Below are positions 33,678 to 42,779 of a stretch of DNA of 64,000 nt, one piece after another. Every line of letters starts with the position of its first letter. Within the stretch, counting starts at the first letter, position 1. The position numbers and the translations under genes are program-made. The notes beneath the pieces are model-generated. The model had not been told where the DNA came from and did no database searches. It saw only the letters and a program-made list of their open reading frames with translations. This DNA is from Legionella jamestowniensis (GTDB lineage: Bacteria > Pseudomonadota > Gammaproteobacteria > Legionellales > Legionellaceae): positions 1,705,144 through 1,769,143 of the forward strand of contig NZ_LNYG01000013.1 of NCBI RefSeq assembly GCF_001467745.1. Direction: 5' to 3'.

Positions 33678-34693
33678 TGCTGCCTTTTGTCTTTGCGGTA
33701 CTTTTAGCATTCATTGTAATCATGTACGTTATTCTTGATGGATTTGATTTAGGAATTGGTATTTTATTTCCTTTCTCCGGCAATGAAATCGAGCGCGACC
33801 GAATGATGAATTCTATTGCGCCGGTTTGGGACGGAAATGAAACCTGGCTTGTTTTTGGTGGTGCCATGCTTTACGGTGCTTTTCCACAAGTTTATGGGTT
33901 ACTGCTGCCAATTCTGTACATGCCTTTAATGTTAATGCTTATTTCATTAATCTTTCGTGGGGTAAGTTTTGAGTTTCGGTTTAAAGCGAATAAAACCAAG
34001 GCTATATGGAATTGGCTATTTTCTATAAGTTCCTTTGCCGCGGCCTTTTTTCAGGGTGTTGTGCTTGGCTGTTTCGTGCAGGGATTCCCGATTGATGAAT
34101 CAGCTATGACAATCAATGACACAGACTGGCTAACTCCATTCAGTTTACTGACCGGTGTTGCCCTGGTTAGCGGTTATGGTTTATTGGGTGCTACCTGGAT
34201 GATTTTTAAAAGTGAAGGGCGCTTGCAACGAAAAATGATTCATTATGCCAAAGGGCTATTAATCATAGTTAGTTTCTTTTTGTTGATGATTAGTATATGG
34301 ACGCCACTTCATGAGAGCGAAATTTTTCAGCGTTGGTACAGTTTTCCTAATGTGATTTTACTAAGTCCATTGCCTTTAATCACTTTAATCGTAATTTATT
34401 TCACCTGGAAAAATTTGTCAGCTATTCATGGAAAAGATTTGCCTTTATTGCATGAAATAAAGCCTTTTGTAGGAAGCATTATTATCTTTCTTTGTTCTTA
34501 TATTGGCATAGCTATAAGTGTCTATCCTTATCTTATTCCTCATCAGGTCACTATTTGGGAAGCAGCAGCACCAAACTCGACGTTAATTTTTATTTTAATC
34601 GGTGTGATTATTCTTCTGCCGGTCTTAATCACGTATACGGGTTACGCTTATTACATATTCCGAGGTAAATCTGACGAATATTATCATCATTAA
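33677..34693 (+). CDS. cydB: Cytochrome bd-type quinol oxidase subunit II
   Basis: Partner of CydA, with eight or so membrane helices and the conserved N-terminus YVILDGFDLGIGILFPF plus APVWDGNETWLVFGGAMLYGAFP. 338 residues. It overlaps cydA by one base. I see no cydX-like small gene in the 64 bases before the next gene, which is normal for the CIO type. Confidence 0.95.
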   Translation: MLPFVFAVLLAFIVIMYVILDGFDLGIGILFPFSGNEIERDRMMNSIAPVWDGNETWLVFGGAMLYGAFPQVYGLLLPILYMPLMLMLISLIFRGVSFEFRFKANKTKAIWNWLFSISSFAAAFFQGVVLGCFVQGFPIDESAMTINDTDWLTPFSLLTGVALVSGYGLLGATWMIFKSEGRLQRKMIHYAKGLLIIVSFFLLMISIWTPLHESEIFQRWYSFPNVILLSPLPLITLIVIYFTWKNLSAIHGKDLPLLHEIKPFVGSIIIFLCSYIGIAISVYPYLIPHQVTIWEAAAPNSTLIFILIGVIILLPVLITYTGYAYYIFRGKSDEYYHH

Positions 34694-34757
34694 CTCTTGC
34701 TTATCCTTCCCGAGATCGTTACTCTTCGCGAACCATTAGCGACTTAATGAGGAAACC

Positions 34758-35543
34758 GTGGACAGTATCGAAATTTTTCAAATAGATGCCTTTACTGATA
34801 AAATTTTTCACGGTAATCCGGCAGCTGTTTGTTTATTAAACGAATGGTTAAATGATGAACTTATGCAGGCCATTGCTGTTGAAAATAATCTCTCTGAAAC
34901 TGCATTTGTTATTGAAGATCAAAAAGGTTTTCATATTCGGTGGTTTACCCCGCGTGGCGAAATTAATCTCTGTGGACATGCCACTTTAGCAGCAGGGTTT
35001 GTTTTGCATGAGCTTGAAAAATGCCGCGGAGATAATGTCAATTTTTCCAGTCTGAGTGGGCCATTGGCTGTTCGGCAAAAAGGCAATCGTTATACGCTCG
35101 ATTTCCCTCGTCTCACTTATCAATTGCTTAAGTCTCCGGAAGCAATTATATCTTTGGTTGATCAATCTTGCCTTGAGATTTATGAGAGTGAACTCGATTA
35201 CATGGCTTTAATGCCTAGTGAAGGAATCGTGTTGCAGGCACAAGTAGATATCAAAGCCTTGGCAAAACTTCCTAAAAGAGGACTTATCTTGACCGCTGCA
35301 AGCAGCGAAGCCGATTTTTATTCCCGATGTTTTTATCCGAAGCATAATATCCCTGAAGATCCCGTGACTGGCTCGGCTCACTGTGTTTTAGCGCCTTTTT
35401 GGGCTAACCGACTTAATAAAGATACGTTGAAAGCCATACAAGGCTCTTTTCGAAGAGGGGAAGTTTTGTGTGAAGTATCGGAAGAGCGCGTTTATCTTTC
35501 AGGACATTGCAAATGGTATTCAAAAGGATATCTGGTCATTTGA
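34758..35543 (+). CDS. PhzF family isomerase/epimerase-like protein
   Basis: Diaminopimelate-epimerase-fold protein of 261 residues. Family hallmarks: IFQIDAFTDKIFHGNPAAVC at the N-terminus, NNLSETAFV with the catalytic Glu, RWFTPRGEINLCGHATLA, and EDPVTGSAHCVLAPFW near the end. The biochemical role of most members outside phenazine synthesis is unknown. The start is GTG with GAGGAAA upstream. It converges with the DUF2490 gene, 6 bp apart. Confidence 0.92.
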   Translation: MDSIEIFQIDAFTDKIFHGNPAAVCLLNEWLNDELMQAIAVENNLSETAFVIEDQKGFHIRWFTPRGEINLCGHATLAAGFVLHELEKCRGDNVNFSSLSGPLAVRQKGNRYTLDFPRLTYQLLKSPEAIISLVDQSCLEIYESELDYMALMPSEGIVLQAQVDIKALAKLPKRGLILTAASSEADFYSRCFYPKHNIPEDPVTGSAHCVLAPFWANRLNKDTLKAIQGSFRRGEVLCEVSEERVYLSGHCKWYSKGYLVI

Positions 35544-35549
35544 TTAGTA

Positions 35550-36218
35550 CTATGGTTCATTCGGTAGTGTAATTTGAGCATATAAAGAAATGACATGGCT
35601 TGCTTGCCTTGGGTTGGAAAATACATACTGATAAAGGTATCCGGCACCCAGCGTAAGCGATTTTGATGCTTGCTGATCAAGACTGATTAACATCCGATTT
35701 TGGTCGATTGTTTTTGTGTTGACCCAATCGGCTTGAGTTACATTTATAAAAAACTCGTCAAACCAAACCAGACTTAAGCTATCGGTGAGTGTTTTTTTTA
35801 GTATTAACCTCTCACGCAGACGATAACTCCATTGATTCGAATCTTCACGCGTTCTTTGTTCAAGACGTGAACGTAGCGTTAACCAGGGGGCTTGCTCGGG
35901 CGTCAATAAAATTTGCTCCCATACTCTGGATTCTTGGAGATTGGAACCTTGATTAGTTTTTGTAGTTACAGTTGTCCCCCCTAGTGACAGTGTCCATCTG
36001 GGCGAGACTTGATAGCCACCACTAAAATTAGTGAGCAATTGATCAAATAAGTAAGGCCTATTCCGGACACGCAATTGTGGTTCAATTTGAAAAACATAGT
36101 TTCCAATTTGAGTATTAAATCCTAGCGTTGACCATACTTTTTCGTTAATGATGACAGCCCCAGCTGTTTGCGAGAATAAGGATTCCAAGAAAAATAAAAT
36201 AAAAAGCAAAAACCTCAT
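35550..36218 (-). CDS. DUF2490 outer-membrane beta-barrel protein
   Basis: 222 residues with a signal peptide (MRFLLFILFFLESLFSQTAGA). The mature part alternates polar and hydrophobic residues in strands (TQIGNYVFQIEPQLRVRNR; WTLSLGGTTVTT; LTLRSRLEQRTRE; WSYRLRERLILKK) and ends in a strand with a terminal hydrophobic pattern (HVISLYAQITLPNEP). This fits the DUF2490 family of predicted barrels, whose function is unknown. It is a single gene, with a long A+T-rich upstream region toward 36384. Confidence 0.8.
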   Translation of the reverse strand: MRFLLFILFFLESLFSQTAGAVIINEKVWSTLGFNTQIGNYVFQIEPQLRVRNRPYLFDQLLTNFSGGYQVSPRWTLSLGGTTVTTKTNQGSNLQESRVWEQILLTPEQAPWLTLRSRLEQRTREDSNQWSYRLRERLILKKTLTDSLSLVWFDEFFINVTQADWVNTKTIDQNRMLISLDQQASKSLTLGAGYLYQYVFSNPRQASHVISLYAQITLPNEP

Positions 36219-36383
36219 TACGCTAACAACTAGTTGGTTAAAAATATAATTTACTCGTAAATCAATACATTTGTCGACCCGAATTAAGAATATTTCCGGG
36301 CAAATTATAGTAAGTGGGATGTAATTGTTTTATGCTGTTATGGCTTTGATTATTAATTTCATTTAACTAAGGATGGTAAAAAA

Positions 36384-36629
36384 ATGAATACCTGGAACAG
36401 TGTAATTTTTATGAAAACCAATAAGTCCTGGTCTGAATTGAGCTCTATGGCCAAATGGGATGGTGTAGAAAAAATGTGGTCTACAACAGGTGATTGGGAC
36501 TGGTGCATCAAGTTAAATAAAGAATCTTCTTCTCCAGAAAAAACACACGATTTCGTTAGCCGTATGCGTGACGGTCATTGGGCTACAGAAACTCAAACAA
36601 ATTGGTGGAAAGAAATTTCTGCGAAGTAA
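36384..36629 (+). CDS. Trp-rich small protein, possibly a lone AsnC/Lrp effector-domain fold
   Basis: 81 residues with nine tryptophans (about 11 percent), which is extreme. AAGGATGG precedes the ATG. The layout WSTTGDWDWCIKL-(x)-THDFVSRMRDGHWATETQTNWW resembles the ligand-binding (RAM) domain of Lrp/AsnC proteins, where VxGxYDxxL and an F..L..GV..T.T pattern are typical. I see no DNA-binding domain. It could be a stand-alone dimeric alpha-beta barrel. The gene has its own spacers on both sides, and its downstream region is highly structured. Function is unknown. Confidence 0.65.
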   Translation: MNTWNSVIFMKTNKSWSELSSMAKWDGVEKMWSTTGDWDWCIKLNKESSSPEKTHDFVSRMRDGHWATETQTNWWKEISAK

Positions 36630-36986
36630 TTCAATTAGCCCCAATTAAAATAGGCTAAATGAGTTCTGCACGAGGTTCGTTGACAACGGTTTATAGTCTT
36701 GATGACCCACGGCGTAGGCTTCGGTTGTCATTTCACTCTTAATTCTCAATATTCCTAAATGTCTGCGCGCCGGGGGCTTATTTAGCCTTTTCTACCTACC
36801 GTGACTCGGTTCGCGGTACCCAGAATTCGAAGCCAGAAACTGGAGTTTTATGGATCTTACGGACAAGCCGCAGTGCGTAGAGATAGGAAATTTTTTTTAT
36901 TATCAAAAACTTTTTATTACACTAGCTTGCCATTGGTGTAGGAGCATGATAAAAAAGCGGTTCACAATGTCAAGGAGTGAGTATTG
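36630..36986 (+). ncRNA. Structured intergenic region; candidate small RNA or attenuator before prpB
   Basis: 357 bases without a gene but with strong pairing potential. TTAGCC (36635-36640) can pair with GGCTAA (36653-36658). Alternatively GGCTAAAT (36653-36660) pairs with ATTTAGCC (36780-36787), which is followed by TTTTCT. Inside, TGACAAC (36681-36687) pairs with GTTGTCA (36724-36730). Another small stem is TACCG/CGGTA (36797-36818). The region is also richer in G+C than its neighbours. The 36653-36792 segment could be a free small RNA with its terminator or a leader element; the second half contains several GGA triplets. Confidence 0.35.
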
Positions 36987-37871
36987 ATGTCTACTTCCAT
37001 GGGAAAACACTTCCGCACCCTGGTACAAAATCATTCACCTTTACAAGTGGTAGGTACTATTAATGCTTATACGGCTATGCTCGCCGAATATGCAGGATGT
37101 GAAGCAATTTACTTGTCAGGTGCGGGGGTTGCCAATGCTTCTTATGGCCTTCCTGATTTAGGAATGACAGGGCTTGCCGAAGTCTTAGAAGATGCTCGTC
37201 GTATAACAGAAGCTTCCTCCTTGCCACTTTTAGTGGATGTTGATACAGGTTGGGGACATGCATTCAATATTGCCAGAACGCTAAAGCTTATGGAAAAAAC
37301 AGGAGTCGCGGCAATTCATATAGAAGATCAGGTGCTGGCCAAACGATGTGGACATCGACCTAATAAGGCTATTGTGTCGATGCAAGAGATGGGTGATAGA
37401 ATCAAGACGGCTGTGGATGCACGTACGGATGACAATTTTGTTATTATGGCGCGCACTGACGCTTATGCCGTTGAAGGAATGGAGGCTGCAATTGAAAGAG
37501 CTCAATTATGTGTTGAATTGGGTGCTGATATGCTATTCCCAGAGGCAATGACCACCATTACTGAGTACAAGGAATTTTGTAGACATTTTAAAGTCCCCGT
37601 ATTAGCTAACATTACTGAATTCGGCAAAACGCCTCTCTTTACAAAAGAAGAATTAAAAGAAGCGGGGGTTCAATTAATTTTATACCCTCTAAGCGCGTTT
37701 AGAGCCATGTCTAAAGCTGCGCTTACTGTTTATCAAACAATAAAACAACAAGGAACACAACGGGACTTACTTGAGAGTATGCAAACGCGTAGCGATTTAT
37801 ATCAAGTTCTTGGCTACCATGAGTATGAAAAAAAATTAGACCAATTAATGGAGGGTGAGGATGGTCAATAA
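36987..37871 (+). CDS. prpB: 2-methylisocitrate lyase
   Basis: Last step of the methylcitrate cycle: splits 2-methylisocitrate into pyruvate and succinate. The isocitrate lyase/PEP mutase fold shows [32 protein letters not shown] and the catalytic loop KRCGH (K119-H123 with the active Cys), then [11 protein letters not shown]. The ATG at 36987 has AAGGAG 9 bases upstream (a TTG is one codon earlier). 294 residues. It is the first gene of prpB-prpC-prpD and overlaps prpC by 11 bp. Confidence 0.95.
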   Translation: MSTSMGKHFRTLVQNHSPLQVVGTINAYTAMLAEYAGCEAIYLSGAGVANASYGLPDLGMTGLAEVLEDARRITEASSLPLLVDVDTGWGHAFNIARTLKLMEKTGVAAIHIEDQVLAKRCGHRPNKAIVSMQEMGDRIKTAVDARTDDNFVIMARTDAYAVEGMEAAIERAQLCVELGADMLFPEAMTTITEYKEFCRHFKVPVLANITEFGKTPLFTKEELKEAGVQLILYPLSAFRAMSKAALTVYQTIKQQGTQRDLLESMQTRSDLYQVLGYHEYEKKLDQLMEGEDGQ

Positions 37872-38982
37872 ATCAGGAGCAGGATTGGCTGGGGTTGTTG
37901 CCGGGCAATCAGCAATAGCGACGGTAGGGCAGGAAGGTAAGGGTTTAAATTATCGTGGCTATTCCATTTATGATTTGGCAGAGCATGCAACATTTGAGGA
38001 AGTCGCTTATTTGCTCCACTACGGGGAGTTACCCACGCGGTCTGAGCTTAATGATTATACAAGAAAATTAACTGGGTTACGCCATATTCCAGAAGCTTTA
38101 AAAACGGTATTAAAATTAACTCCCAAAAACACACACCCTATGGATGTATTAAGGACAGGTTGTTCCATGCTTGGAACATTGGAACCTGAGAATGATTTCT
38201 CGCAGCAATATGACATCGCTGATCGCTTATTAGCTTTATTTCCTGGAATGATGTGTTATTGGTACGCTTATCATTTCCAAGGTAAAGAGATTTCAGGTGA
38301 GAGCGATGAGCAAACAATCGGCGGTCATTTTCTAGCCCTATTACATAACCGTAAACCCACCAAGCTTGAATCTGATATGATGAATGTCTCACTAATTCTT
38401 TATGCAGAGCACGAGTTCAATGCATCGACTTTCGCTGCTAGAGTGACGGCTGCCACTCTATCTGATTTTTATTCCGCCATTACAACCGCGATCGGTACTT
38501 TACGCGGACCTTTACATGGTGGCGCCAATGAAGCAGCAATGGAATTAATCGCAAGATTCAAAAGTCCTGACGAGGCTGAAAATGAATTGATGACGATGCT
38601 TGCACAAAAAGCAAAAATCATGGGGTTTGGGCATCGAGTTTATAAAGATTCTGATCCACGTTCAGACGTCATTAAGGCTTGGTCCCTCAAATTGGCTGAA
38701 ACAAAAAATAATATGCTTTTATACAATGTATCCGAGAGGATAGAGGCTGTGATGCGTCGCGAAAAGAAGTTATTCCCTAATCTGGACTTCTATAGTGCAT
38801 CTGCCTATCATTTTTGCGGTATTCCGACATCGTTGTTTACACCCATTTTTGTGATGTCGCGTACTACAGGATGGGCAGCGCACATCTTTGAACAGCGTGC
38901 TGATAATCGACTTATTAGACCTACTTCAGAATACACAGGCCCTGAACCCAGAAAGTTTACTGCTATTGAGGCAAGAGGTTAG
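37861..38982 (+). CDS. prpC: 2-methylcitrate synthase
   Basis: Condenses propionyl-CoA with oxaloacetate. It has the citrate-synthase fold but is short (373 residues) and starts [21 protein letters not shown], as PrpC does. Catalytic stretches are [27 protein letters not shown] with its His, and the C-terminal [14 protein letters not shown] with the Asp, then [25 protein letters not shown] 37861 follows GAGGG; a GTG at 37855 is a poorer start. Confidence 0.94.
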   Translation: MVNKSGAGLAGVVAGQSAIATVGQEGKGLNYRGYSIYDLAEHATFEEVAYLLHYGELPTRSELNDYTRKLTGLRHIPEALKTVLKLTPKNTHPMDVLRTGCSMLGTLEPENDFSQQYDIADRLLALFPGMMCYWYAYHFQGKEISGESDEQTIGGHFLALLHNRKPTKLESDMMNVSLILYAEHEFNASTFAARVTAATLSDFYSAITTAIGTLRGPLHGGANEAAMELIARFKSPDEAENELMTMLAQKAKIMGFGHRVYKDSDPRSDVIKAWSLKLAETKNNMLLYNVSERIEAVMRREKKLFPNLDFYSASAYHFCGIPTSLFTPIFVMSRTTGWAAHIFEQRADNRLIRPTSEYTGPEPRKFTAIEARG

Positions 38983-38983
38983 T

Positions 38984-40429
38984 ATGCATTCCTACGTAGA
39001 AGATAATGTTAAACCTGATTATGATTCAGTAATGATTGATATTGCTGATTATGTGTTAAATACGTCAATTGAAAGTGTTGATGCGTATGAAACGGCACGT
39101 CTGTGCTTAATGGACACACTTGGCTGTGGCATGCTGGCTTTAAATTTTCCAGAATGTACAAAGCTATTGGGTCCTGTAGTGCCTGGAGCAGTACTCTCAG
39201 GAGGTGCACGTGTCCCAGGCACCTCTTATGAACTAGATCCTGTTCAAGCAGCATTTAATATTGGCACTATGATAAGATGGCTGGACTTTAATGATACCTG
39301 GCTGGCAGCAGAGTGGGGACATCCCTCAGATAATTTAGGCGCCATTTTAGCTGTAGCTGATTACATTAGCCGCCAAAACCTTAAAAATGGGAAGGCAGCA
39401 TTGACCATGCATGATGTGTTAACTGCAATGATTAAAGCCCATGAAATTCAAGGTTGTTTGGCTCTCGAAAATAGCTTCAATCGCGTTGGTCTGGATCATG
39501 TCTTTTTGGTAAAGATTGCCAGCGCTGCTGTTGCTGCCCAATTATTTGGGGCAGACAGGGACATGATGTTGCGTACCTTATCGCAGGTGTTTGTTGACGG
39601 TCAAAGTCTTAGAACCTATCGACATGCTCCGAATGCCGGTTCTCGTAAATCCTGGGCTGCGGGTGATGCAACGGCACGGGCTGTGCGTTTGGCATTAATT
39701 GCTGTGGCCGGTGAAATGGGATATCCAAGTGCATTAAGTGCACCCAAATGGGGCTTTTATGATGTTCTTTTTGGCGGAAACGCTTTTAAATTTCAGCGTC
39801 CCTATGGCAGTTATGTCATGGAAAATATTTTATTCAAATTATCTTACCCTGCTGAATTTCATGCCCAAACTGCAGTAGAATGTGCTGTGGCATTACATCC
39901 TATGGTCAAAGAACGCTTTGATGACATCGCAACGATTGAGCTGGTTACACACGAGTCCGCTATCCGTATTATCAGCAAGCAGGGGACCTTGCATAATCCT
40001 GCTGACAGAGATCATTGTCTACAATACATGGTAGCAGTCGCTTTGTTACATGGCGATTTACGTGCTGAGCATTATGAAGCTATGTCAGCAGCTGATCCAC
40101 GGATTGATCAATTACGAGCAAAAATGATTGTGACTGAAAATAAACAATTTTCTAAAGACTACCATGACCCAGAAAAACGCTCTATTGCTAATAGCATTAA
40201 ATTACTATTCAAGGATGGAACAGAGTCAAGACTAGTAACCGTTGAATATCCTATTGGACATAAACGGCGCCGTGAAGAAGGCATTCCTGTTCTACTTGCA
40301 AAATTTAAACATAATTTAGCTACTCGCTTTACCCCTGCAAAAGTAGACGCTATTGTTCGGGCAATGAATGATACCAGCACCTTAGCGACGATGTCCGTAG
40401 TTGACTTCATGGCAATGTGGCAGGAATGA
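38984..40429 (+). CDS. prpD: 2-methylcitrate dehydratase (MmgE/PrpD)
   Basis: Dehydrates 2-methylcitrate in the methylcitrate cycle. MmgE/PrpD pattern: [72 protein letters not shown] and [17 protein letters not shown]. The frame is open from 38888 inside prpC, but ATG 38984 ([15 protein letters not shown]) with AGAGG 5 bases upstream gives 481 residues, the usual size. No prpR regulator or acnD/prpF pair is adjacent. Confidence 0.95.
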   Translation: MHSYVEDNVKPDYDSVMIDIADYVLNTSIESVDAYETARLCLMDTLGCGMLALNFPECTKLLGPVVPGAVLSGGARVPGTSYELDPVQAAFNIGTMIRWLDFNDTWLAAEWGHPSDNLGAILAVADYISRQNLKNGKAALTMHDVLTAMIKAHEIQGCLALENSFNRVGLDHVFLVKIASAAVAAQLFGADRDMMLRTLSQVFVDGQSLRTYRHAPNAGSRKSWAAGDATARAVRLALIAVAGEMGYPSALSAPKWGFYDVLFGGNAFKFQRPYGSYVMENILFKLSYPAEFHAQTAVECAVALHPMVKERFDDIATIELVTHESAIRIISKQGTLHNPADRDHCLQYMVAVALLHGDLRAEHYEAMSAADPRIDQLRAKMIVTENKQFSKDYHDPEKRSIANSIKLLFKDGTESRLVTVEYPIGHKRRREEGIPVLLAKFKHNLATRFTPAKVDAIVRAMNDTSTLATMSVVDFMAMWQE

Positions 40430-40435
40430 TAGAAA

Positions 40436-40475
40436 TGGTGCAGACTTGGTCTGCACTTCATTAAAATTTTCGTTT
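40436..40475. terminator. Bidirectional terminator between prpD and ppsR
   Basis: GTGCAGAC (40438-40445), loop TTG, GTCTGCAC (40449-40456): a perfect 8-bp stem. It lies between the prpD stop (40427-40429) and the ppsR stop (40461-40463). AGAAAT on the left and TTCATTAAAATTTT on the right provide T-rich flanks for either direction, though the right flank overlaps the end of ppsR. Confidence 0.7.
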
Positions 40476-41276
40476 GAGCGCGGCTGCTGCCAACACTTTG
40501 GTAGCGATTTCTTCAATAGAATAGCGGGTTGAGTTCAAATAAGGAATTTTTTCCCGTTTGTACATCGCTTCCACTTCACTGACTTCAAGTCGACATTGTT
40601 CTGCAGAGGCATATTTGCTATTCGGGCGCCTCTCTGTACGAATATGTTGTAGCCGCTCAGCATCTATTGTTAACCCAAAAAGTTTGTGTTTATAAGGCCT
40701 TAATGAATCGGGTAAGTGAAAAAAAGTTAAATCTTCTTCAGTGAATGGATAATTAGCAGCTAATACCCCAAAATGTAAAGCCATGTAAATGCAGCTTGGT
40801 GTTTTACCACAGCGCGAAACGCCAATTAAAACAATGTCCGCTTTGTCATAATCACGGATTTTAATCCCATCGTCATGAGCTAACGCATAATCCACAGCCT
40901 CAATGCGTTGCCGGTAAGATTGTGAATTAGCTACACCATGTGTTCGACCCACAGTATAGGATGATTTTGTTTGGAGTGCTTGTTCAAGGGGGCCTAAAAA
41001 CGTATTAAACAAATCAAAAATACTGGCGTTTGCCTGTTGAATTGTCTTGGCAATCTCTGAATTCACCAAAGTTATAAAAACAAGTGGTTTAATACCAGTC
41101 TCTTCATAACAGTTGTTAATCCGTTGCACTGCTGCTTCTGCTTTCTTAACAGAGTCAATATAGGGAAGGGTTAGTTTTTCAAATTCAATATTTTCAAATT
41201 GGGTGATTAAGCTATTACCCAAATTTTCAGCAGTAATACCTGTACCATCGGACAACATAAAGACGTGCTGCTTCAT
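40461..41276 (-). CDS. ppsR: PEP synthase regulatory protein (kinase/pyrophosphorylase, DUF299)
   Basis: Switches PEP synthase off and on by ADP-dependent phosphorylation and Pi-dependent dephosphorylation. The N-terminal VFMLSDGTGITAENLG, the P-loop GVSRCGKT (152-159) and the NSKYASAEQCRLEVSEVEAMY stretch are typical. 271 residues. It stands alone, convergent with prpD. The pyruvate made by PrpB is the PpsA substrate, so the two neighbours touch the same metabolic node, but they are on opposite strands. Confidence 0.94.
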   Translation of the reverse strand: MKQHVFMLSDGTGITAENLGNSLITQFENIEFEKLTLPYIDSVKKAEAAVQRINNCYEETGIKPLVFITLVNSEIAKTIQQANASIFDLFNTFLGPLEQALQTKSSYTVGRTHGVANSQSYRQRIEAVDYALAHDDGIKIRDYDKADIVLIGVSRCGKTPSCIYMALHFGVLAANYPFTEEDLTFFHLPDSLRPYKHKLFGLTIDAERLQHIRTERRPNSKYASAEQCRLEVSEVEAMYKREKIPYLNSTRYSIEEIATKVLAAAALKRKF

Positions 41277-41547
41277 AAAAATTCTCTATAGAGCTCTCAT
41301 ATAAAAGATTCTAATAGATTCGTTATCGTGCTTCCAGAAAAAGAAATAGGGCTTATCCACAATAACTTGGAAATTGTAACCTCTTCTGTTATGTTGCTTT
41401 ATAGGCGATAGAATACGCTATGATTAAAGCGTAGGACCCTACTAGCAAAATAGGATTGTTAATTTGATCACGCTATTTAAAGCAGCTTAGGAAAATATAA
41501 TATAAATATGCTATGTCTATTTCTTATAAAAATGCAGGATAAACGCT

Positions 41548-42006
41548 ATGGAACGTAGTCGTTTTCAACAGAATAGCGCCCTTTTTATCATTGGTATTAT
41601 TGCCTTGGTAATGAGTATCGTTTTATTTGTGTTTAGCATTTATATTATACCTTTTTTATTTTGGGACTGGATTTATGATGTGCCTGAATTTATTTCAATC
41701 TGGCGAGAATGGTTAAAAGAAGAATACAATTTTACCCATCTCGGTGCTACTTGGTCCATTTTAATAATGCTTTTAGCGCCTGCCTTTGTATGCGGTTATC
41801 TTTCTTATTTAGCATCAAATTATATTGATAATCGCATTTATAATATCTTACCTGAGAAAGTTGAAGGCGAAATGCAAGGGGAGATTAGAAGAGATTTACG
41901 AGAAACTCTGCTTGCAATTATTAAGGTACTTGGCGCAATTATTTTAGTTTTAATCATTGTTTCAATGGTTCAATGGTTCCTTGCTGTTCCTGCACCTATT
42001 GAATAA
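41548..42006 (+). CDS. Uncharacterised three-helix membrane protein
   Basis: 152 residues with hydrophobic helices at about 12-37, 68-90 and 120-144. Between helices 1 and 2 is an aromatic loop (WDWIYDVPEFISIWREWLKEEY), and between helices 2 and 3 an acidic, Arg-rich stretch (PEKVEGEMQGEIRRDLRET). There is no enzyme motif. It is followed after 11 bp by the Sel1-like gene with its own AAAGGAG, so they form a pair. I do not recognise the family. Confidence 0.65.
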   Translation: MERSRFQQNSALFIIGIIALVMSIVLFVFSIYIIPFLFWDWIYDVPEFISIWREWLKEEYNFTHLGATWSILIMLLAPAFVCGYLSYLASNYIDNRIYNILPEKVEGEMQGEIRRDLRETLLAIIKVLGAIILVLIIVSMVQWFLAVPAPIE

Positions 42007-42017
42007 AAGGAGTTAAT

Positions 42018-42605
42018 ATGTTTTTCAAACGCTATAAAATCAGAAGATTGACAAAAAAACTAAAGGCAATGCAGCAAAACCGCATACACAACCAACCACC
42101 CGATGAAATATTAGCTAAAGAAATTGGTTATTACCATGAACTAGCAACAATCTATAAAAATTTAATAGGTCACAAAAAATATCCGTATGCGGCTGATATG
42201 GTCATTGCTTGCCTACGTGGGGCAGGAAATCTTGATGATGCAAATGCCCAGTATGAAATTGCCAAAACACAGCTTGATGAAGCTAAATTTAGAGAGCGGT
42301 TACAATTGGAAGGACTTTTTGCAAACCCAAGTAATGAGCGCCAAATGAAACAACTTTATGAAGAGGCACTGGTCTATTTGCAATCTGCCGAAAAACTTGG
42401 GCATGTCCTGGCCAAACGTCTTCATGGTCTTTGCTATATTAATGGCTGGGGTGTTAGCGCTGATAAAGAGAAAGGCTTTGAATTAGTTGTAGAGAGCATA
42501 GAACAAGAAAATAGTTGGGATCGCGTTCCACAAATATTTGCTTCGATTGGCCTTAATAAGCCAGAATTTTTTGCAGCCATTATGAAGCATCGCAAGACAT
42601 CGTAA
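42018..42605 (+). CDS. Sel1/TPR-like helical repeat protein
   Basis: 195 residues, cytosolic. The stretch YEEALVYLQSAEKLGHVLAKRLHGLCYINGWGVSADKEKGFELV is one clear Sel1-like repeat (the A..LG..Y..G.GV..D..KG pattern). Upstream there is a helical pair resembling TPR (GYYHELATIYKNLIGHKKYPYAADMVIACLRGAGNLDDA). The N-terminus is very basic (FFKRYKIRRLTKKLKAM). Sel1 proteins often mediate protein contacts, including in Legionella host interaction, but this one is small and has no signal peptide. Confidence 0.65.
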   Translation: MFFKRYKIRRLTKKLKAMQQNRIHNQPPDEILAKEIGYYHELATIYKNLIGHKKYPYAADMVIACLRGAGNLDDANAQYEIAKTQLDEAKFRERLQLEGLFANPSNERQMKQLYEEALVYLQSAEKLGHVLAKRLHGLCYINGWGVSADKEKGFELVVESIEQENSWDRVPQIFASIGLNKPEFFAAIMKHRKTS

Positions 42606-42639
42606 TCTAATCTAATTGCGTGTATTGATAATTACTCAA

Positions 42640-42745
42640 AAACTTGCAATAGCGTCTTTGCGAGCGCCAGCGAAGCAATCCAATGCGATTTTATAGAGAT
42701 CTATTCTTGATTACTTCACGTTGTTCGCAACGCCCCAAAAGAGAT
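42640..42745. repeat. Second type of dispersed intergenic repeat
   Basis: Text GCGTCTTTGCGAGCGCCAGC followed by GAAGCAATCCA and, 50 bases on, a degenerate inverted counterpart (GATTACTTCACGTTGTTCGCAACG). This is the familiar pattern of a short repeat whose two ends are inverted copies (gcgagcg..gaagcaatcc / ggattgcttc..cgctcgc). It lies between the stops of the Sel1-like gene and the convergent carbonic anhydrase gene. It differs from the repeat family at 1-150 and 6190-6450. Confidence 0.5.
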
Positions 42746-42779
42746 CTTAATTTTCTTTCTAATTTATTTTCTCACTGAC

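Noticed and set aside
36797-36835. Possible tRNA-like arm (TCGGTTCGCGGTACC)
   Set aside because: No acceptor stem, anticodon arm or CCA-compatible 3' end can be built around it.
36840-36985. Several GGA triplets suggesting an RsmY/RsmZ-type CsrA-binding RNA
   Set aside because: The GGAs are not in clear hairpin loops, no LetA-type upstream site was seen, and no sharp terminator follows; kept only as a general structured region.
38888-38983. Extended prpD frame beginning inside prpC
   Set aside because: Overlaps prpC by nearly 100 bp and is not needed; ATG 38984 has a ribosome-binding site and gives the normal protein length.
41353-41361. TTATCCACA, a perfect DnaA box upstream of the membrane protein gene
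   Set aside because: Single copy only; a 9-mer match is expected by chance about every other window of this size. No cluster of boxes, A+T-rich unwinding element or dnaA/dnaN genes, so no origin.
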